From Nitrospirillum viridazoti CBAmc (lineage in GTDB: Bacteria > Pseudomonadota > Alphaproteobacteria > Azospirillales > Azospirillaceae), in assembly GCF_000730165.1 (NCBI RefSeq), contig NZ_CP022113.1:682001-746000 (forward strand): a stretch of DNA of 64,000 bases, written 5' to 3'. Below are positions 18,310 through 27,254 of the stretch, piece by piece. Numbering within the stretch: the first letter of the stretch is position 1; the number at the start of each line of letters is the position of its first letter. The notes under the pieces were generated by a model. It worked only from the letters and a program-made list of their open reading frames with translations, was not told the DNA's origin and searched no databases. Both the position numbers and the translations under genes were made by a program.

Positions 18310-19305
18310 GCGGGACCTCCCGTCCGCGACCACACAGTCGGCGGGCGGATCGTCGCCATCCAGCACGGCCACGACCGATCGCGCGGCGATCATGTTGGTA
18401 CGGTCCAGCCCCTCGCGGGACGAGGCGGCGGCATGCGGCGTCGCCACCACGTCGTCGCGCGCCAGCAGGGCGGCGGTGACCTCGCGGTAGTCCGGATCGC
18501 TTTCGCTGACGAAGACGTCCAGCCCGGCTCCGGCCAAGTGCCCCGCCTCCAGCGCGGCAAGCAGGGCGCGATCGTCCACCAGGCCACCGCGCGCGGCATT
18601 GACCAGGATGGCGCCAGGCTTCATCGTCGCCAGCGCCGCCGCGTCGATCATGAAGCGTGTCGCGGGCGTCAGCGGCGCATGCACGGAAACATAGTCGCTG
18701 CGCCGCAGCAGTTCCGGTAGCGAAACGAACTCCACACCCTCGGCGGTATCCGGGGGAACAGGCCCCGGCGTGCAGACCAGCACCGTGGCGTCGAAGCCGC
18801 TCAGGCGCTTGATCACGCTCCGCCCGATGCGGCCGTATCCGATGATGCCGACGGTCTTGCAGAACAGGTCCGTGCTGATCTGGATGGCCCATTTGCCCGC
18901 GGCCATGTCCGCCTGGGACCGCCGGAACCGGCGCCCAACAGCCAGCATCAGGCCGATGGTGTGGTCGGCCACGGCGGCATCGTTGCCACCGGCGGCAATG
19001 GTGACCACCCGGCCCAGATCCCGTGCCGCGGCCAAATCGACCCGCTCATACCCCACCCCCCGCCGGGACACCACGGCCAGGTCCGGCAGGGCCGCCAGCA
19101 GCGAACGGGTGACGCGCGCATGCCCGACGATCCAGCCGGCCGCCCCGGCCAGGCAGGCCCGCAATTCGTCTTCCGTCAAATCGGCATCGGCCCGACCCAG
19201 CGGCAGGGCCAACACCTCGGCCTCACAGCCTTGGTCGCGCAGATAATCCAGCGACGCCTGATCGAAAAACTTCTGACTGATAAGGACCCGACGGTTTCCT
19301 GCCAT
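18295..19305 (-). CDS. D-2-hydroxyacid dehydrogenase (PGDH/phosphonate-like family)
   Basis: 336 aa. The NAD-binding motif is VGIIGYGRIGRSV (about residues 150-160). Catalytic Arg lies in NAARGGLVDD, the acidic partner region is DVFVSESDP, and the His is in VVATPHAAASS. GGGAGG lies 6 nt before ATG 19305. It oxidises or reduces a D-2-hydroxy/2-oxo acid pair; 3-phosphoglycerate is unlikely because there is no regulatory domain. Divergent from the TonB receptor, with the shared 13-nt motif between them, linking it to the AtuA module. The 3' end overlaps the convergent HTH-citrate-synthase gene by 15 bp. Confidence 0.85.
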   Translation of the reverse strand: MAGNRRVLISQKFFDQASLDYLRDQGCEAEVLALPLGRADADLTEDELRACLAGAAGWIVGHARVTRSLLAALPDLAVVSRRGVGYERVDLAAARDLGRVVTIAAGGNDAAVADHTIGLMLAVGRRFRRSQADMAAGKWAIQISTDLFCKTVGIIGYGRIGRSVIKRLSGFDATVLVCTPGPVPPDTAEGVEFVSLPELLRRSDYVSVHAPLTPATRFMIDAAALATMKPGAILVNAARGGLVDDRALLAALEAGHLAGAGLDVFVSESDPDYREVTAALLARDDVVATPHAAASSREGLDRTNMIAARSVVAVLDGDDPPADCVVADGRSRSQAG

Positions 19306-19607
19306 GACATCCCTCCCCACGCCGCCGCGGCGCGCCGTTCATTGACCGATAGGTTCATTGATTGATGGGCGACGAACATGAGGGGGCGCCTCTCGATCTG
19401 TCAAGATTAAGGCGCCATCACAGACAGAATACTTAACTATATCAATCAAGATTGACAATATTCAGCCTTGGCTTAGCGTAGCTGAGCGATTTCCAGGTTC
19501 TGTTAAGCGCCTTAAGCCGCGGGCACCCATCCCGCCGGCGACGTTCCCATCATGGCTGACAAACAAAAACCCGCCGCACGAACGGTTGGGCTCAGGGAGG
19601 GTGTAAA
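19306..19607. promoter_or_regulatory. Divergent promoter region of the 2-hydroxyacid dehydrogenase and TonB receptor
   Basis: 302 bp without a gene, AT-rich around 19420-19470. It holds the inverted copy of the 13-nt motif at 19444-19456, within the perfect dyad TCAATC-AA-GATTGA (19442-19456). There is a related half (TGTCAAGATTAA) near 19400 and a TTCATTGA direct repeat near 19339 and 19355. Confidence 0.5.
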
Positions 19608-21980
19608 TTGATAAAAGGACGCTATCGTCTTCGTTGTGGCATCGGCGCCGTCGCGTTGGTGCTGGGCCCGGCCTGGGCCGCCGCCGCGCAGGAGGCGGGG
19701 CCGGACGTCGGCCAGTTGGACGAAATCATCGTCACCGCGCAAAAGCGGGCGCAATCGGCCGACAGCGTCGGCATGTCCATCACCACGCTGAGCGGTGCCG
19801 ATCTGCAGCGGCAGGGGGTCGACAGCGTCGGCGACCTGGCCCGCGTCGATCCCAGCTTCGTCGTGTCCCAGACCAACTACAGCTCGCCGGTCTACAGCAT
19901 CCGCGGCGTCAGCTATAACGATTTCTCCATCGCCGCGACGCCCACCGTCAGCGTCTATACCGACGAAGTGCCCTATGCCTATCCGGCGCTGTCCAAGGGG
20001 GCGACGTTCGACCTGGAACGGGTGGAGGTGCTGAAGGGACCGCAGGGCACGCTATATGGCCAGAACGCGACCGGTGGCGCCGTCAACTACATTGCCGCCA
20101 AACCGACCAACCAGTTCGAGGCCGGGTTGGACGGCACCCTGGGCCGCTTCGCCGCCGCCGGGCTGGACGGCTTTGTCAGCGGCCCGATCAGCGACACCCT
20201 AGCCGGCCGCTTCGCCTTCAGCGTCCGCGAGGGCGGCGACTGGCAGCAGAGCAATACGCGCGACGACACCTTGGGCCAGCAGAACAGCGTGAAGCTGCGG
20301 GCCCTGCTGGACTGGAACCCCACGGACGCGCTGCAGGTCCAGGCCAACTTCAACGGCTTCATCGACCGGTCCGACCTGCCCGCCGCCAACCTGGTCAAGA
20401 TCGTGCTGCAGCGGCAGTCCTCGGCCGCCCTGGTCCCGAACACGACCAAGGCCAAACCCGGCCCGGATGATCCGGAGGCGGCGGACTGGCTGGCCGGGAC
20501 CACGCCCCGGGTGGACGAGTCCACCGAGCAGGCGTCGCTGCGCGCCGACTACGCGCTGCCCCACGGCATGACCCTCACCTATCTCGGCTCCTTCCAGCAC
20601 TTCACTCAGAATGACCTAAACGAGCCGCAGGGCGCCGACTATCATTTCAGCCAGTTGCAGAGCGGCCTCGTCAACGCGACCTCGCAGGAATTGCGCCTGA
20701 GCGGCAAGGAGTTCGACGACCGCCTGAACTGGCTGGTGGGTGCCGACTATGCCAAGGCCTACACGCGCGAAACCCAGCTGTACGACCTCGCCGGCTCCTC
20801 CTCCTCCTTCGCGCTGACCAACGTGCCGCTGCTGATCGGCAAGCCGGCCATTCCGCCCTTCAGCGGCAACCGCAGCGATTCCGACGACGATTCGATCAGC
20901 CGCGCGGCATTCGGCAACATCGAATACCACCCGCTGGAGGAACTGGGCATCACCGCCGGCGCCCGGTACACGACGACGGCCATCAGCCATGGCGGGTGCA
21001 CGCGCGACACAGACGGCAACACCGCCGCCGGCGCCACGGTCATCGAGACCATCCTGAAGCACGGGGTCGGCGTCGTCCCCGCGGTGCGCGGCGGCTGCAC
21101 GACGCTGGACGCCAGCTCCACGCCGGCCTACATCAACCAGCGGCTGAGCGAGGACAATGTCTCCTGGCGGGTCGGCCTCAACTGGACGCCGGTGGAACGG
21201 ACCCTGATCTACGGCACGGTCAGCCGCGGCTTCAAGGCCGGCAGCTTCCCGACGCTGTCCGCCTCCTCTTACCTGCAATTGCGGCCGGTCACCCAGGAGG
21301 AGTTGCTGGCCTATGAGCTGGGGGTGAAGACCCGCCTGCTGAACAACCGCCTGGAAATCGACGGCGCGTTGTTCCACTACGACTACACCAACAAGCAGCT
21401 GGAGGCCCGCAGCCTGGATCCGAATGGCGTGTTCGGGCTGCTGAGCGTCCTGGTCAACGTGCCCAAGTCGAAGGAGGACGGTGCCGAGCTCAGCCTACGC
21501 GCCAAGCCCCTGGACAATCTGACCGTCACCGCCAAGACGACGTACCTGCATTCCTGGGTCGAGAGCGACTATTTCGGCTACAACGCCTTCACCACCACGC
21601 CGGTGAATTTCAAGGGCCAGGCCTTCCCCAATACGCCCCGATGGTCTTTCCTGGTGGATGCCCAGTATGACTGGAGCGTCAGCAGCGCCTACACCGCCTT
21701 CGTCGGCGCCAGCGCCCGCTATCAGACCAAGACACAAGGGCTGTTCGGCACCCAGAGCGCCATCAGCCAGGGCTATCCCTCAACCTACAACGCCGACTAC
21801 GGCGTCATCGACCTGCGGGCCGGCCTATCATCCGTCAGCGGCACCTGGCGCTTCGAGGGCTTCGTCCGGAACCTGACCAACACCTTCTACGCCATCCAGA
21901 CCACCCGCGTGGGCGATTCCGTCGTCCGCTTCCAGGGTCAGCCGACCACCTATGGGGTCACGGTCTCCTACCGGTACTGA
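19608..21980 (+). CDS. TonB-dependent outer-membrane receptor
   Basis: 790 aa. TTG is the best start: AGGGAGGG lies 7 nt upstream and a GTG at 19601 runs straight into a stop. Signal peptide to about residue 27 (WAAAAQEAG), then a TonB-box region LDEIIVTAQKRAQ, the plug domain (IRGVSYNDFSIAATPT, LKGPQGTLYGQNATGGAVN) and a beta-barrel ending in VTVSYRY with terminal aromatic. Imports an unknown small substrate; its promoter is linked by motif to the AtuA operon. Confidence 0.92.
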   Translation: MIKGRYRLRCGIGAVALVLGPAWAAAAQEAGPDVGQLDEIIVTAQKRAQSADSVGMSITTLSGADLQRQGVDSVGDLARVDPSFVVSQTNYSSPVYSIRGVSYNDFSIAATPTVSVYTDEVPYAYPALSKGATFDLERVEVLKGPQGTLYGQNATGGAVNYIAAKPTNQFEAGLDGTLGRFAAAGLDGFVSGPISDTLAGRFAFSVREGGDWQQSNTRDDTLGQQNSVKLRALLDWNPTDALQVQANFNGFIDRSDLPAANLVKIVLQRQSSAALVPNTTKAKPGPDDPEAADWLAGTTPRVDESTEQASLRADYALPHGMTLTYLGSFQHFTQNDLNEPQGADYHFSQLQSGLVNATSQELRLSGKEFDDRLNWLVGADYAKAYTRETQLYDLAGSSSSFALTNVPLLIGKPAIPPFSGNRSDSDDDSISRAAFGNIEYHPLEELGITAGARYTTTAISHGGCTRDTDGNTAAGATVIETILKHGVGVVPAVRGGCTTLDASSTPAYINQRLSEDNVSWRVGLNWTPVERTLIYGTVSRGFKAGSFPTLSASSYLQLRPVTQEELLAYELGVKTRLLNNRLEIDGALFHYDYTNKQLEARSLDPNGVFGLLSVLVNVPKSKEDGAELSLRAKPLDNLTVTAKTTYLHSWVESDYFGYNAFTTTPVNFKGQAFPNTPRWSFLVDAQYDWSVSSAYTAFVGASARYQTKTQGLFGTQSAISQGYPSTYNADYGVIDLRAGLSSVSGTWRFEGFVRNLTNTFYAIQTTRVGDSVVRFQGQPTTYGVTVSYRY

Positions 21981-21995
21981 AGCCACCGGGGGCGC

Positions 21996-22028
21996 AGCTC
22001 AGCATGGAGGGCGGGTCCGTGCTGAGCT
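21996..22028. terminator. Hairpin between convergent TonB receptor and leuD-like genes
   Basis: Perfect 9-bp arms AGCTCAGCA and TGCTGAGCT around a 15-nt loop; no U-tract. Located 16 nt after the receptor stop. Confidence 0.35.
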
Positions 22029-22064
22029 CGCTGACCGCTGTCGCCGTCATGAGAATGGGTCCCC

Positions 22065-22685
22065 TTAAAGATAGACCCAGGGGCGGCGTTCCCTGTCCGC
22101 CTGGCGCTTCGCCTGGATCTCCGCCCGGCGCAGCAGCGTCAGGTCGATGGCATCCAGGCCGTGCAACAGCATCTCCCGCGCCTCCGGCTCGATGCTGAAG
22201 GAATGGGTGCCGCCGTCCGGCGCGGTCACCATCTGGTGCCGCAGGTCCACCGTCACCAGCCGGGTGCGCGGCGCCTGGGCCGCCGTTGACGCGATCCAGG
22301 TGATCGCGTCCGTGGGCAGTTCCACCGGCACGATGCCGTTGCGCACGCAGTTGCCGCGGAAGATGGGGTTGAAGGACGGGGCCAGGATGGCGCGGAAGCC
22401 ATACTCGGCCAGCGCCCAGGCGGCGTGTTCCCGGCTGGAGCCGCAGCCGAAATTCTCCCCCGCCAGCAGGATGGCCGCCCCCCGGTAGACCGGGTCATTC
22501 AGCACGAAATCGGGGTTGGGGACGCGGCCGCCCACGGCGGTGTAACGCCAGCCGGCGAACAGCCCGTCGGCCAGGCCCTTCTTGGAGACGGACGTCATCT
22601 CGCGCGAGGGGATGATGGCGTCGGTGTCGATGTTGGGCCGCAGCAGCGGCACGGCAACGGCGGTCAGGATAGTGAACGGCGTCAC
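22065..22685 (-). CDS. LeuD-like small subunit of an aconitase-family hydro-lyase
   Basis: 206 aa with LeuD landmarks: TAVAVPLLRPNIDTDAIIPS at the start, GENFGCGSSREHAAWAL and NPIFRGNCVRNGIVPV. Forms a heterodimer with the LeuC-like protein encoded just upstream. The start is GTG at 22685, following the leuC stop without a gap. The family contains isopropylmalate isomerase, citraconate/citramalate and maleate hydratases and dimethylmalate dehydratase. Context here (CoA transferase, HMG-CoA-lyase-like enzyme, GntR) argues for a catabolic member rather than leucine synthesis. Confidence 0.88.
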   Translation of the reverse strand: MTPFTILTAVAVPLLRPNIDTDAIIPSREMTSVSKKGLADGLFAGWRYTAVGGRVPNPDFVLNDPVYRGAAILLAGENFGCGSSREHAAWALAEYGFRAILAPSFNPIFRGNCVRNGIVPVELPTDAITWIASTAAQAPRTRLVTVDLRHQMVTAPDGGTHSFSIEPEAREMLLHGLDAIDLTLLRRAEIQAKRQADRERRPWVYL

Positions 22686-22686
22686 A

Positions 22687-24090
22687 TCAAACCTCCAGCA
22701 GGCGGGGATCGGCCAGGCGGCCGGCCACGGCCGACGCCGCCACCGTTTCCGGCGATGCCAGGTGGGAGCGGGTCTCCGGCCCCTGCCGGCTTTCGAAATT
22801 GCGGTTGGTGGAGGTGACCACGCGCTGGCGATGACCGAAGCTCTCCCCCCCGGCGAAGAAGCACATTGAGCAGCCGGCCTCCCGCCACTCGAAACCCGCG
22901 TCCAGGAAGACGCGGTCCAGCCCCTCGGCCTCCGCCTCGGCCTTCACCCGGCTGGAGCCGGGCACGCAGATGGCCCGCACCCCCGCCGCCACCTTGCGGC
23001 CGCGCAGCAGGGCCGCCGCCCGGCGCAGGTCCTCCAGCCGGCTGTTGGTGCATGAGCCGATGAAGGCGGCGTCGATGGGCAGGCCCACCAGCGGCGCGCC
23101 GGGCGTCACCGCCATGTAGGACAGGGCGCGGTCATAGGCCTCCCGCGTGTTGTGGTCGGCCACGTCCTGGAAAGCGGGCACCGGCTGGTCCAGGGGCACG
23201 GCGTGCTGGGGACTGTTGCCCCAGGTGATCATGGGCGCCACCGCCCCGGCATCGAGGGTGATGGTGCGGTCGAACACGGCACCGTCATCGCTGTACATCT
23301 GCCGCCAGGCGGCCACCGCCTGGTCCCACCGGGCCCCCTTAGGCGCGTAGGGGCGGCCCTGGAGATAGTCGAACACCACGTCATCCGGGGCGATGATGGC
23401 GGTGAAGGCGGCGAATTCCGTGGCCAGGTTGCACAGGGTCAGCCGTCCCTCGACGCTCAGCGCCCGCACCGCCTCCCCGGCGTATTCCACGACATGGCCC
23501 CTGGCGCCGCCGGCGCCATGGCGGGCCAGGATGTGCAGCGCCAGGTCCTTGGACGTGACGCCCTGGGCCAAACGGCCGTTGACCGTCACCCGCATGGTGC
23601 GCGGCCGGCGCACCCGCAGGGTGCCCGTAGCCAGCGCGTGCTCCGCCTCCGTCGAGCCGATGCCCCAGGCCAGCGCGCCCAGCGCCCCTTGGCTGCAGGT
23701 GTGGCTGTCGGGGCAGACCAGGGTCAGGCCGGGCAGCACGATGCCCTGCTCCGGGGAGATGACGTGGACGATGCCCTGGCGCGGGTCGCCCAGGTCGAAC
23801 AGGGTGATGCCGGCCGCCCGCGCCGCCGCCCGGGTGGCGGTGATGAAGGCGGTGCCGGTGGGCATGATGGTGCGGTCGCCCCGGCCCGGCAGCGTGTCGA
23901 CGACATGGTCCATGGTGGCGAAGACTTGGCCGGGCGCCATGACCTTCCGTCCCGCCGCCGCCAGGCTTTCCAGCGCCACGCCGCCCGTGCGCTCATGCAA
24001 CAGCACGCGGTCGACCAGCAGCAGTTCGGTCCCGCCGCCCAGGTCGGCCACCTGATGCTCCGCCCAGATTTTTTCGAAGATGGTCCGCAT
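22687..24090 (-). CDS. LeuC-like large subunit of an aconitase-family hydro-lyase
   Basis: 467 aa, full length for LeuC. The iron-sulfur cysteines are in FIGSCTNSRLEDL and AGCSMCFFAGG; the DSHTCSQGALGALAWG region is present. Start chosen at MRTIFEKIW (24090), as in LeuC proteins. Carries the [4Fe-4S] site for reversible hydration of an unsaturated diacid. Divergent from the gntR gene with a perfect operator between them, a setting unlike biosynthetic leuC. Confidence 0.9.
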   Translation of the reverse strand: MRTIFEKIWAEHQVADLGGGTELLLVDRVLLHERTGGVALESLAAAGRKVMAPGQVFATMDHVVDTLPGRGDRTIMPTGTAFITATRAAARAAGITLFDLGDPRQGIVHVISPEQGIVLPGLTLVCPDSHTCSQGALGALAWGIGSTEAEHALATGTLRVRRPRTMRVTVNGRLAQGVTSKDLALHILARHGAGGARGHVVEYAGEAVRALSVEGRLTLCNLATEFAAFTAIIAPDDVVFDYLQGRPYAPKGARWDQAVAAWRQMYSDDGAVFDRTITLDAGAVAPMITWGNSPQHAVPLDQPVPAFQDVADHNTREAYDRALSYMAVTPGAPLVGLPIDAAFIGSCTNSRLEDLRRAAALLRGRKVAAGVRAICVPGSSRVKAEAEAEGLDRVFLDAGFEWREAGCSMCFFAGGESFGHRQRVVTSTNRNFESRQGPETRSHLASPETVAASAVAGRLADPRLLEV

Positions 24091-24123
24091 GCCTGTCAAT
24101 GCCCGCCTGCCAAGGGTCACTTC

Positions 24124-24147
24124 ATTTGTTATATTTCTATAACAAAT
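24124..24147. promoter_or_regulatory. GntR operator 1 (leuC-like/gntR divergent promoter)
   Basis: Perfect inverted repeat: arms ATTTGTTATA and TATAACAAAT with spacer TTTC. A variant (TTGATATA-N4-TATAACAA) lies at 26247-26266 in the next divergent promoter. Both flank the GntR regulon, so this is very probably the regulator's binding site. Confidence 0.75.
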
Positions 24148-24215
24148 TGCGAGGGCGCGCCAGCCGGTAAAAAACCGCTATAACCCGCAAGGGCACGCAG
24201 GACGGATGGAGGGCG

Positions 24216-25007
24216 GTGGTGAAGGAAGCCAAGGGGGTCGTGGACCGGCAGGGGGCCGTGCCGCTGTACCATCAACTGTTCCTGACCTTGCGGGACGAGA
24301 TCACCAGCGGCCAGCGCGCCTATGGCAGCGCCGTGCCCACGGAACTGGACCTGGTGCAGATCTACGGCGTGTCGCGCATCACGGCCCGGCGCTGCCTGGA
24401 CGAACTGGCGAACAGCGGGCTGGTGGAACGTCGGCGGCGCATCGGCACCCGCGTGATCTTCCAGACCCCCGTGCGGCCGCTGGAAGCCAACATTGACCAG
24501 GCGGTGGATTCGCTGGTGGCCTTTGGCCAGAACACCCAGGTCCGCGTGATCGACATCGCGGAGGAAGCGGCCGGCCCCGCCGTGGCCCAGCGTTTCGGCC
24601 TGCCCGCCGGGGCCGCCCTGGTGCGCGCCGTGCGCGTCCGCTCTCTGGATGGGGCGCCGCTGGGCGAGGTCGTCAGTTATGTGCCCGCCCGCCTCGGGCC
24701 GTTGATAACGCGGGAGAACCTGACCACCAAGCCCATGCTGGCCCTATTGCGCGGCGCAGGCATCGGCATCGGCCACGCCCGGCAGACCATCGCCGCGGTC
24801 TCGGCCGACGCCGCCCTGACCGCCGCGCTGGAGGTGGAACCCCGCGCGCCCCTGTTGCGCATCGAGCGGCTGGTCAGCGACAGCGCCGGGCAGCCCATCC
24901 TGCTGACCATCGCCCACTACCGCGCCGACCGCTACCAGATCACGCTGGACCTGGGCGCCGCCGGCGGCGGCGATGCCGGCGCGCTAGGCACCCAGGTCCA
25001 TTCCTGA
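24216..25007 (+). CDS. GntR-family regulator of the HutC/UTRA type
   Basis: 263 aa. Winged HTH at about residues 15-80 (PLYHQLFLTLRDEITSG, then YGVSRITARRCLDELANSGL), followed by a UTRA effector-binding domain (LVRAVRVRSLDGAPLGEVVSY). The start is GTG at 24216 after GGAGGG; no usable ATG is in frame nearby. Likely a repressor of the leuCD-like and caiB/HMG-lyase units through the two matching inverted repeats. The effector is probably a pathway acid. Confidence 0.9.
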   Translation: MVKEAKGVVDRQGAVPLYHQLFLTLRDEITSGQRAYGSAVPTELDLVQIYGVSRITARRCLDELANSGLVERRRRIGTRVIFQTPVRPLEANIDQAVDSLVAFGQNTQVRVIDIAEEAAGPAVAQRFGLPAGAALVRAVRVRSLDGAPLGEVVSYVPARLGPLITRENLTTKPMLALLRGAGIGIGHARQTIAAVSADAALTAALEVEPRAPLLRIERLVSDSAGQPILLTIAHYRADRYQITLDLGAAGGGDAGALGTQVHS

Positions 25008-25008
25008 C

Positions 25009-26199
25009 TCATCCCACCACGCCGCGCGTGCGCCAGGCGCCGATCTCCGCCGCCCCATAGCCCAAACCGGCCAGGATGTCGTCGGCGTCCGCGCCCGCCT
25101 CGGGGATGTCATGGTGCAGGCCGGGACGGCAACCGTCGAATTCCAGCGGCAGGGCCGGCAGCCTGGTGGCGGGGCCGCCGGGGATGGTGACATCCAGCAG
25201 GCCGCCCTCGGCGTTCAGATGGGCGTCGTCGAACAGCTCGTCCGGCCGCGTGATGGGGGCGAAGGGCAGGCCCACGCCTTCCAGCCGCTCCACCAGGGCG
25301 GCGCGGTCTTCGTTGGCGAACAGGGCGCGCACCCGCGGCAGGATGACGTCGCGCGCCAGCACCCGGTCGTTGTTGCGGGCGTAGGCGGGATTGCCGCCAA
25401 GATCCTCCAGGCCGAAGGCCGTGCAGAAGGCCTGCCATTGCCCGTCGCTGACCACGCCTACGAACAGCAGTTCCCCTTCCCGTCGGGTCTCGAACACGTC
25501 GTAGATGGCCCAGGCGGACAGGCGCACGGGCATGGGCTGCACCGCCTTCCCCGTCACCGCCTGCTGGGCCATGTGCTGGCCGACCAGGAAGGCCGTGGTC
25601 TCGTAGAGGGAACATTTGACGGCCCCGCCCCGCCCGGTCTGCTGCCGGCGCAGCAGGGCGGCCAGGATGCCGATGACACCGAACATGCCGCCGGTGATGT
25701 CCACAACCGACGAGCCAGCGCGCAGCGGCCGGCCCGGCGGCCCGGTCATGTAGGCCAGGCCGCCCATCATCTGCGTCACCTCGTCCAAGGCGGTGCGGTG
25801 TTCATAGGGACCCGCCAGGAAGCCCTTGGCCGAGCAGTAGACCAGCCCCGGGTTGCTCTGGGCCAACGCCTCAGGCCCCAGGCCCAGCCGTTCCAGCGTG
25901 CCAGGGCGGAAGTTCTCCACCAGCACGTCGGCACCATCCACCAGGCGCCGGGCGATGGCCAGACCCTCGGGGCTCTTCAGATCCAGGCACAGGCTGCGCT
26001 TGTTGCGGTTGAACATGGGGAAATAGCCGGCGCCGGAGCCCAGCAGCCGGCGCGTCTGGTCCCCGCCCATGGGTTCCACCTTGATCACCGTGGCGCCCAG
26101 GTCGCCCAGGATCACCCCCACCGACGGCCCCATGACCATGTGGGTGAATTCAACCACCGTGACACCGGCCAACGGCAGCGCGTCCCTGTCCATATCCAT
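25009..26199 (-). CDS. CaiB/BaiF family CoA-transferase (class III)
   Basis: 396 aa starting MDMDRDALPLAGVTVVEFTH, with class III features GDLGATVIKVEPMGGDQTRR, NRNKRSLCLDLKSPEG and a central NITGG-like VDITGGMFGV. Moves CoA from a donor such as succinyl-CoA to an organic acid. GGGAGA lies 5 nt before ATG 26199. Beside a LeuCD-type hydratase and an HMG-CoA-lyase-like enzyme, activation of a citramalate-like hydroxyacid is the simplest reading. Convergent with gntR, with the stop codons 1 nt apart. Confidence 0.88.
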   Translation of the reverse strand: MDMDRDALPLAGVTVVEFTHMVMGPSVGVILGDLGATVIKVEPMGGDQTRRLLGSGAGYFPMFNRNKRSLCLDLKSPEGLAIARRLVDGADVLVENFRPGTLERLGLGPEALAQSNPGLVYCSAKGFLAGPYEHRTALDEVTQMMGGLAYMTGPPGRPLRAGSSVVDITGGMFGVIGILAALLRRQQTGRGGAVKCSLYETTAFLVGQHMAQQAVTGKAVQPMPVRLSAWAIYDVFETRREGELLFVGVVSDGQWQAFCTAFGLEDLGGNPAYARNNDRVLARDVILPRVRALFANEDRAALVERLEGVGLPFAPITRPDELFDDAHLNAEGGLLDVTIPGGPATRLPALPLEFDGCRPGLHHDIPEAGADADDILAGLGYGAAEIGAWRTRGVVG

Positions 26200-26246
26200 T
26201 CTTGTCTCCCGCCACATCCGCTTCGGGCTCGACAGGCCCTTTTTAA

Positions 26247-26266
26247 TTGATATAGACTTATAACAA
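26247..26266. promoter_or_regulatory. GntR operator 2 (caiB/HMG-lyase divergent promoter)
   Basis: TTGATATA and TATAACAA arms, 4-nt spacer; one mismatch from operator 1 in the left arm, right arm identical. It lies between the divergent caiB and HMG-lyase-like genes, 48 bp from the caiB start and 37 bp from the lyase start. Confidence 0.65.
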
Positions 26267-26303
26267 TAAAACAAGCGGGCCGATGGGGCCGGGAGACAAG
26301 AGC

Positions 26304-27242
26304 ATGGCAGCTGGGGACGTCCTGATCAGTGAGGTGGGGCCGCGTGACGGCCTGCAAAGTATCACCGCCATCATGCCGCTGGCGGCCAAGAAGGCCTGGA
26401 TCACAGCGGAAGCCGCGGCCGGCGTGCGGGAGATCGAGGTGGGCAGCTTCGTGCCGGCCAAGCTGCTGCCGCAGCTGGCGGACACGGCCGAGGTGGTGGC
26501 CCATGCCAAGACCATCCCCGGCCTGGCCGTCGCGGTGCTGGTGCCCAACGCGCGCGGGGCGGAGGCGGCCATCCAGGCCGGCGCCGACAAGCTAACCCTG
26601 CCCCTGTCAGTGTCGGAGACGCACAGCCTGCGCAACCTGCGCCGCACCCACGCCCAGGTGATGGAGGAGGCGAAGGCCATCGCCGCTATGATCGCCGCCC
26701 TGCCCCCTGACCGGCGCCCGCATTTCGAGGGCAGCCTGTCCACCGCCTTCGGCTGCACCCTGGAAGGCCCCATCCCCGACAGCCAGATCGCCCGCCTGGC
26801 GGAGGAGCTGATGGCCGCTGGCTGCGATGAGGTCGGGCTGTCGGACACGACGGGCTATGCCGATCCGGCCAGCGTGCGCCGCCTGATCAAGCTGGTCCGC
26901 GACACCGTCGGCGCCGACGCCCTGACCGGCATCCATCTGCACAACACGCGCGGCCTGGGCCTGGCCAACGCCCTGGCGGCGCTGGACGCCGGGCTGACCA
27001 CGCTGGACAGCTCACTGGGGGGCTTGGGCGGCTGCCCCTTCGCGCCCGGCGCCTCCGGCAACATCGTCACCGAGGACCTGGCCTTCATGCTGGAAGCCAT
27101 GGGCGTCCGCACGGGCATCGACCTGGACGCCCTGTTCGCCGTGCGGACCATCCTGGCGGACGCGTTGCCGGGCGAACCGCTGTACGGCTTCATTACCGCC
27201 GCCGGCCTGCCGTTGGGCTTCAAGCCCGCTGATCACCACTGA
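26304..27242 (+). CDS. HMG-CoA-lyase-like enzyme (HMGL family)
   Basis: About 312 aa TIM-barrel aldolase. Diagnostic motifs are SEVGPRDGLQ (residues 9-18), the metal ligands HLH at about 211-213, and the catalytic-Cys loop GLGGCPFAPGASGN near 244. It cleaves 3-hydroxy-3-methylglutaryl-CoA or a related 3-hydroxyacyl-CoA such as citramalyl-CoA. ATG 26304 is preceded by GGGAGACAAGAGC, almost identical to the caiB leader. First gene of a four-gene plus-strand operon with the isochorismatase and two deacetylase-fold genes. Confidence 0.88.
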   Translation: MAAGDVLISEVGPRDGLQSITAIMPLAAKKAWITAEAAAGVREIEVGSFVPAKLLPQLADTAEVVAHAKTIPGLAVAVLVPNARGAEAAIQAGADKLTLPLSVSETHSLRNLRRTHAQVMEEAKAIAAMIAALPPDRRPHFEGSLSTAFGCTLEGPIPDSQIARLAEELMAAGCDEVGLSDTTGYADPASVRRLIKLVRDTVGADALTGIHLHNTRGLGLANALAALDAGLTTLDSSLGGLGGCPFAPGASGNIVTEDLAFMLEAMGVRTGIDLDALFAVRTILADALPGEPLYGFITAAGLPLGFKPADHH

Positions 27243-27254
27243 GGGAGACGTCGC

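Noticed and set aside
19339-19362. Direct repeat TTCATTGA twice
   Set aside because: Eight-base repeats are expected by chance in an AT-rich patch; the 13-nt motif nearby is better supported.
22065-24090. Biosynthetic leuCD of leucine synthesis
   Set aside because: Divergent GntR with operator, CaiB, HMGL-like and amidase neighbours, and no leuA/leuB nearby make a catabolic role more likely. Not excluded without knowing whether another leuCD exists.
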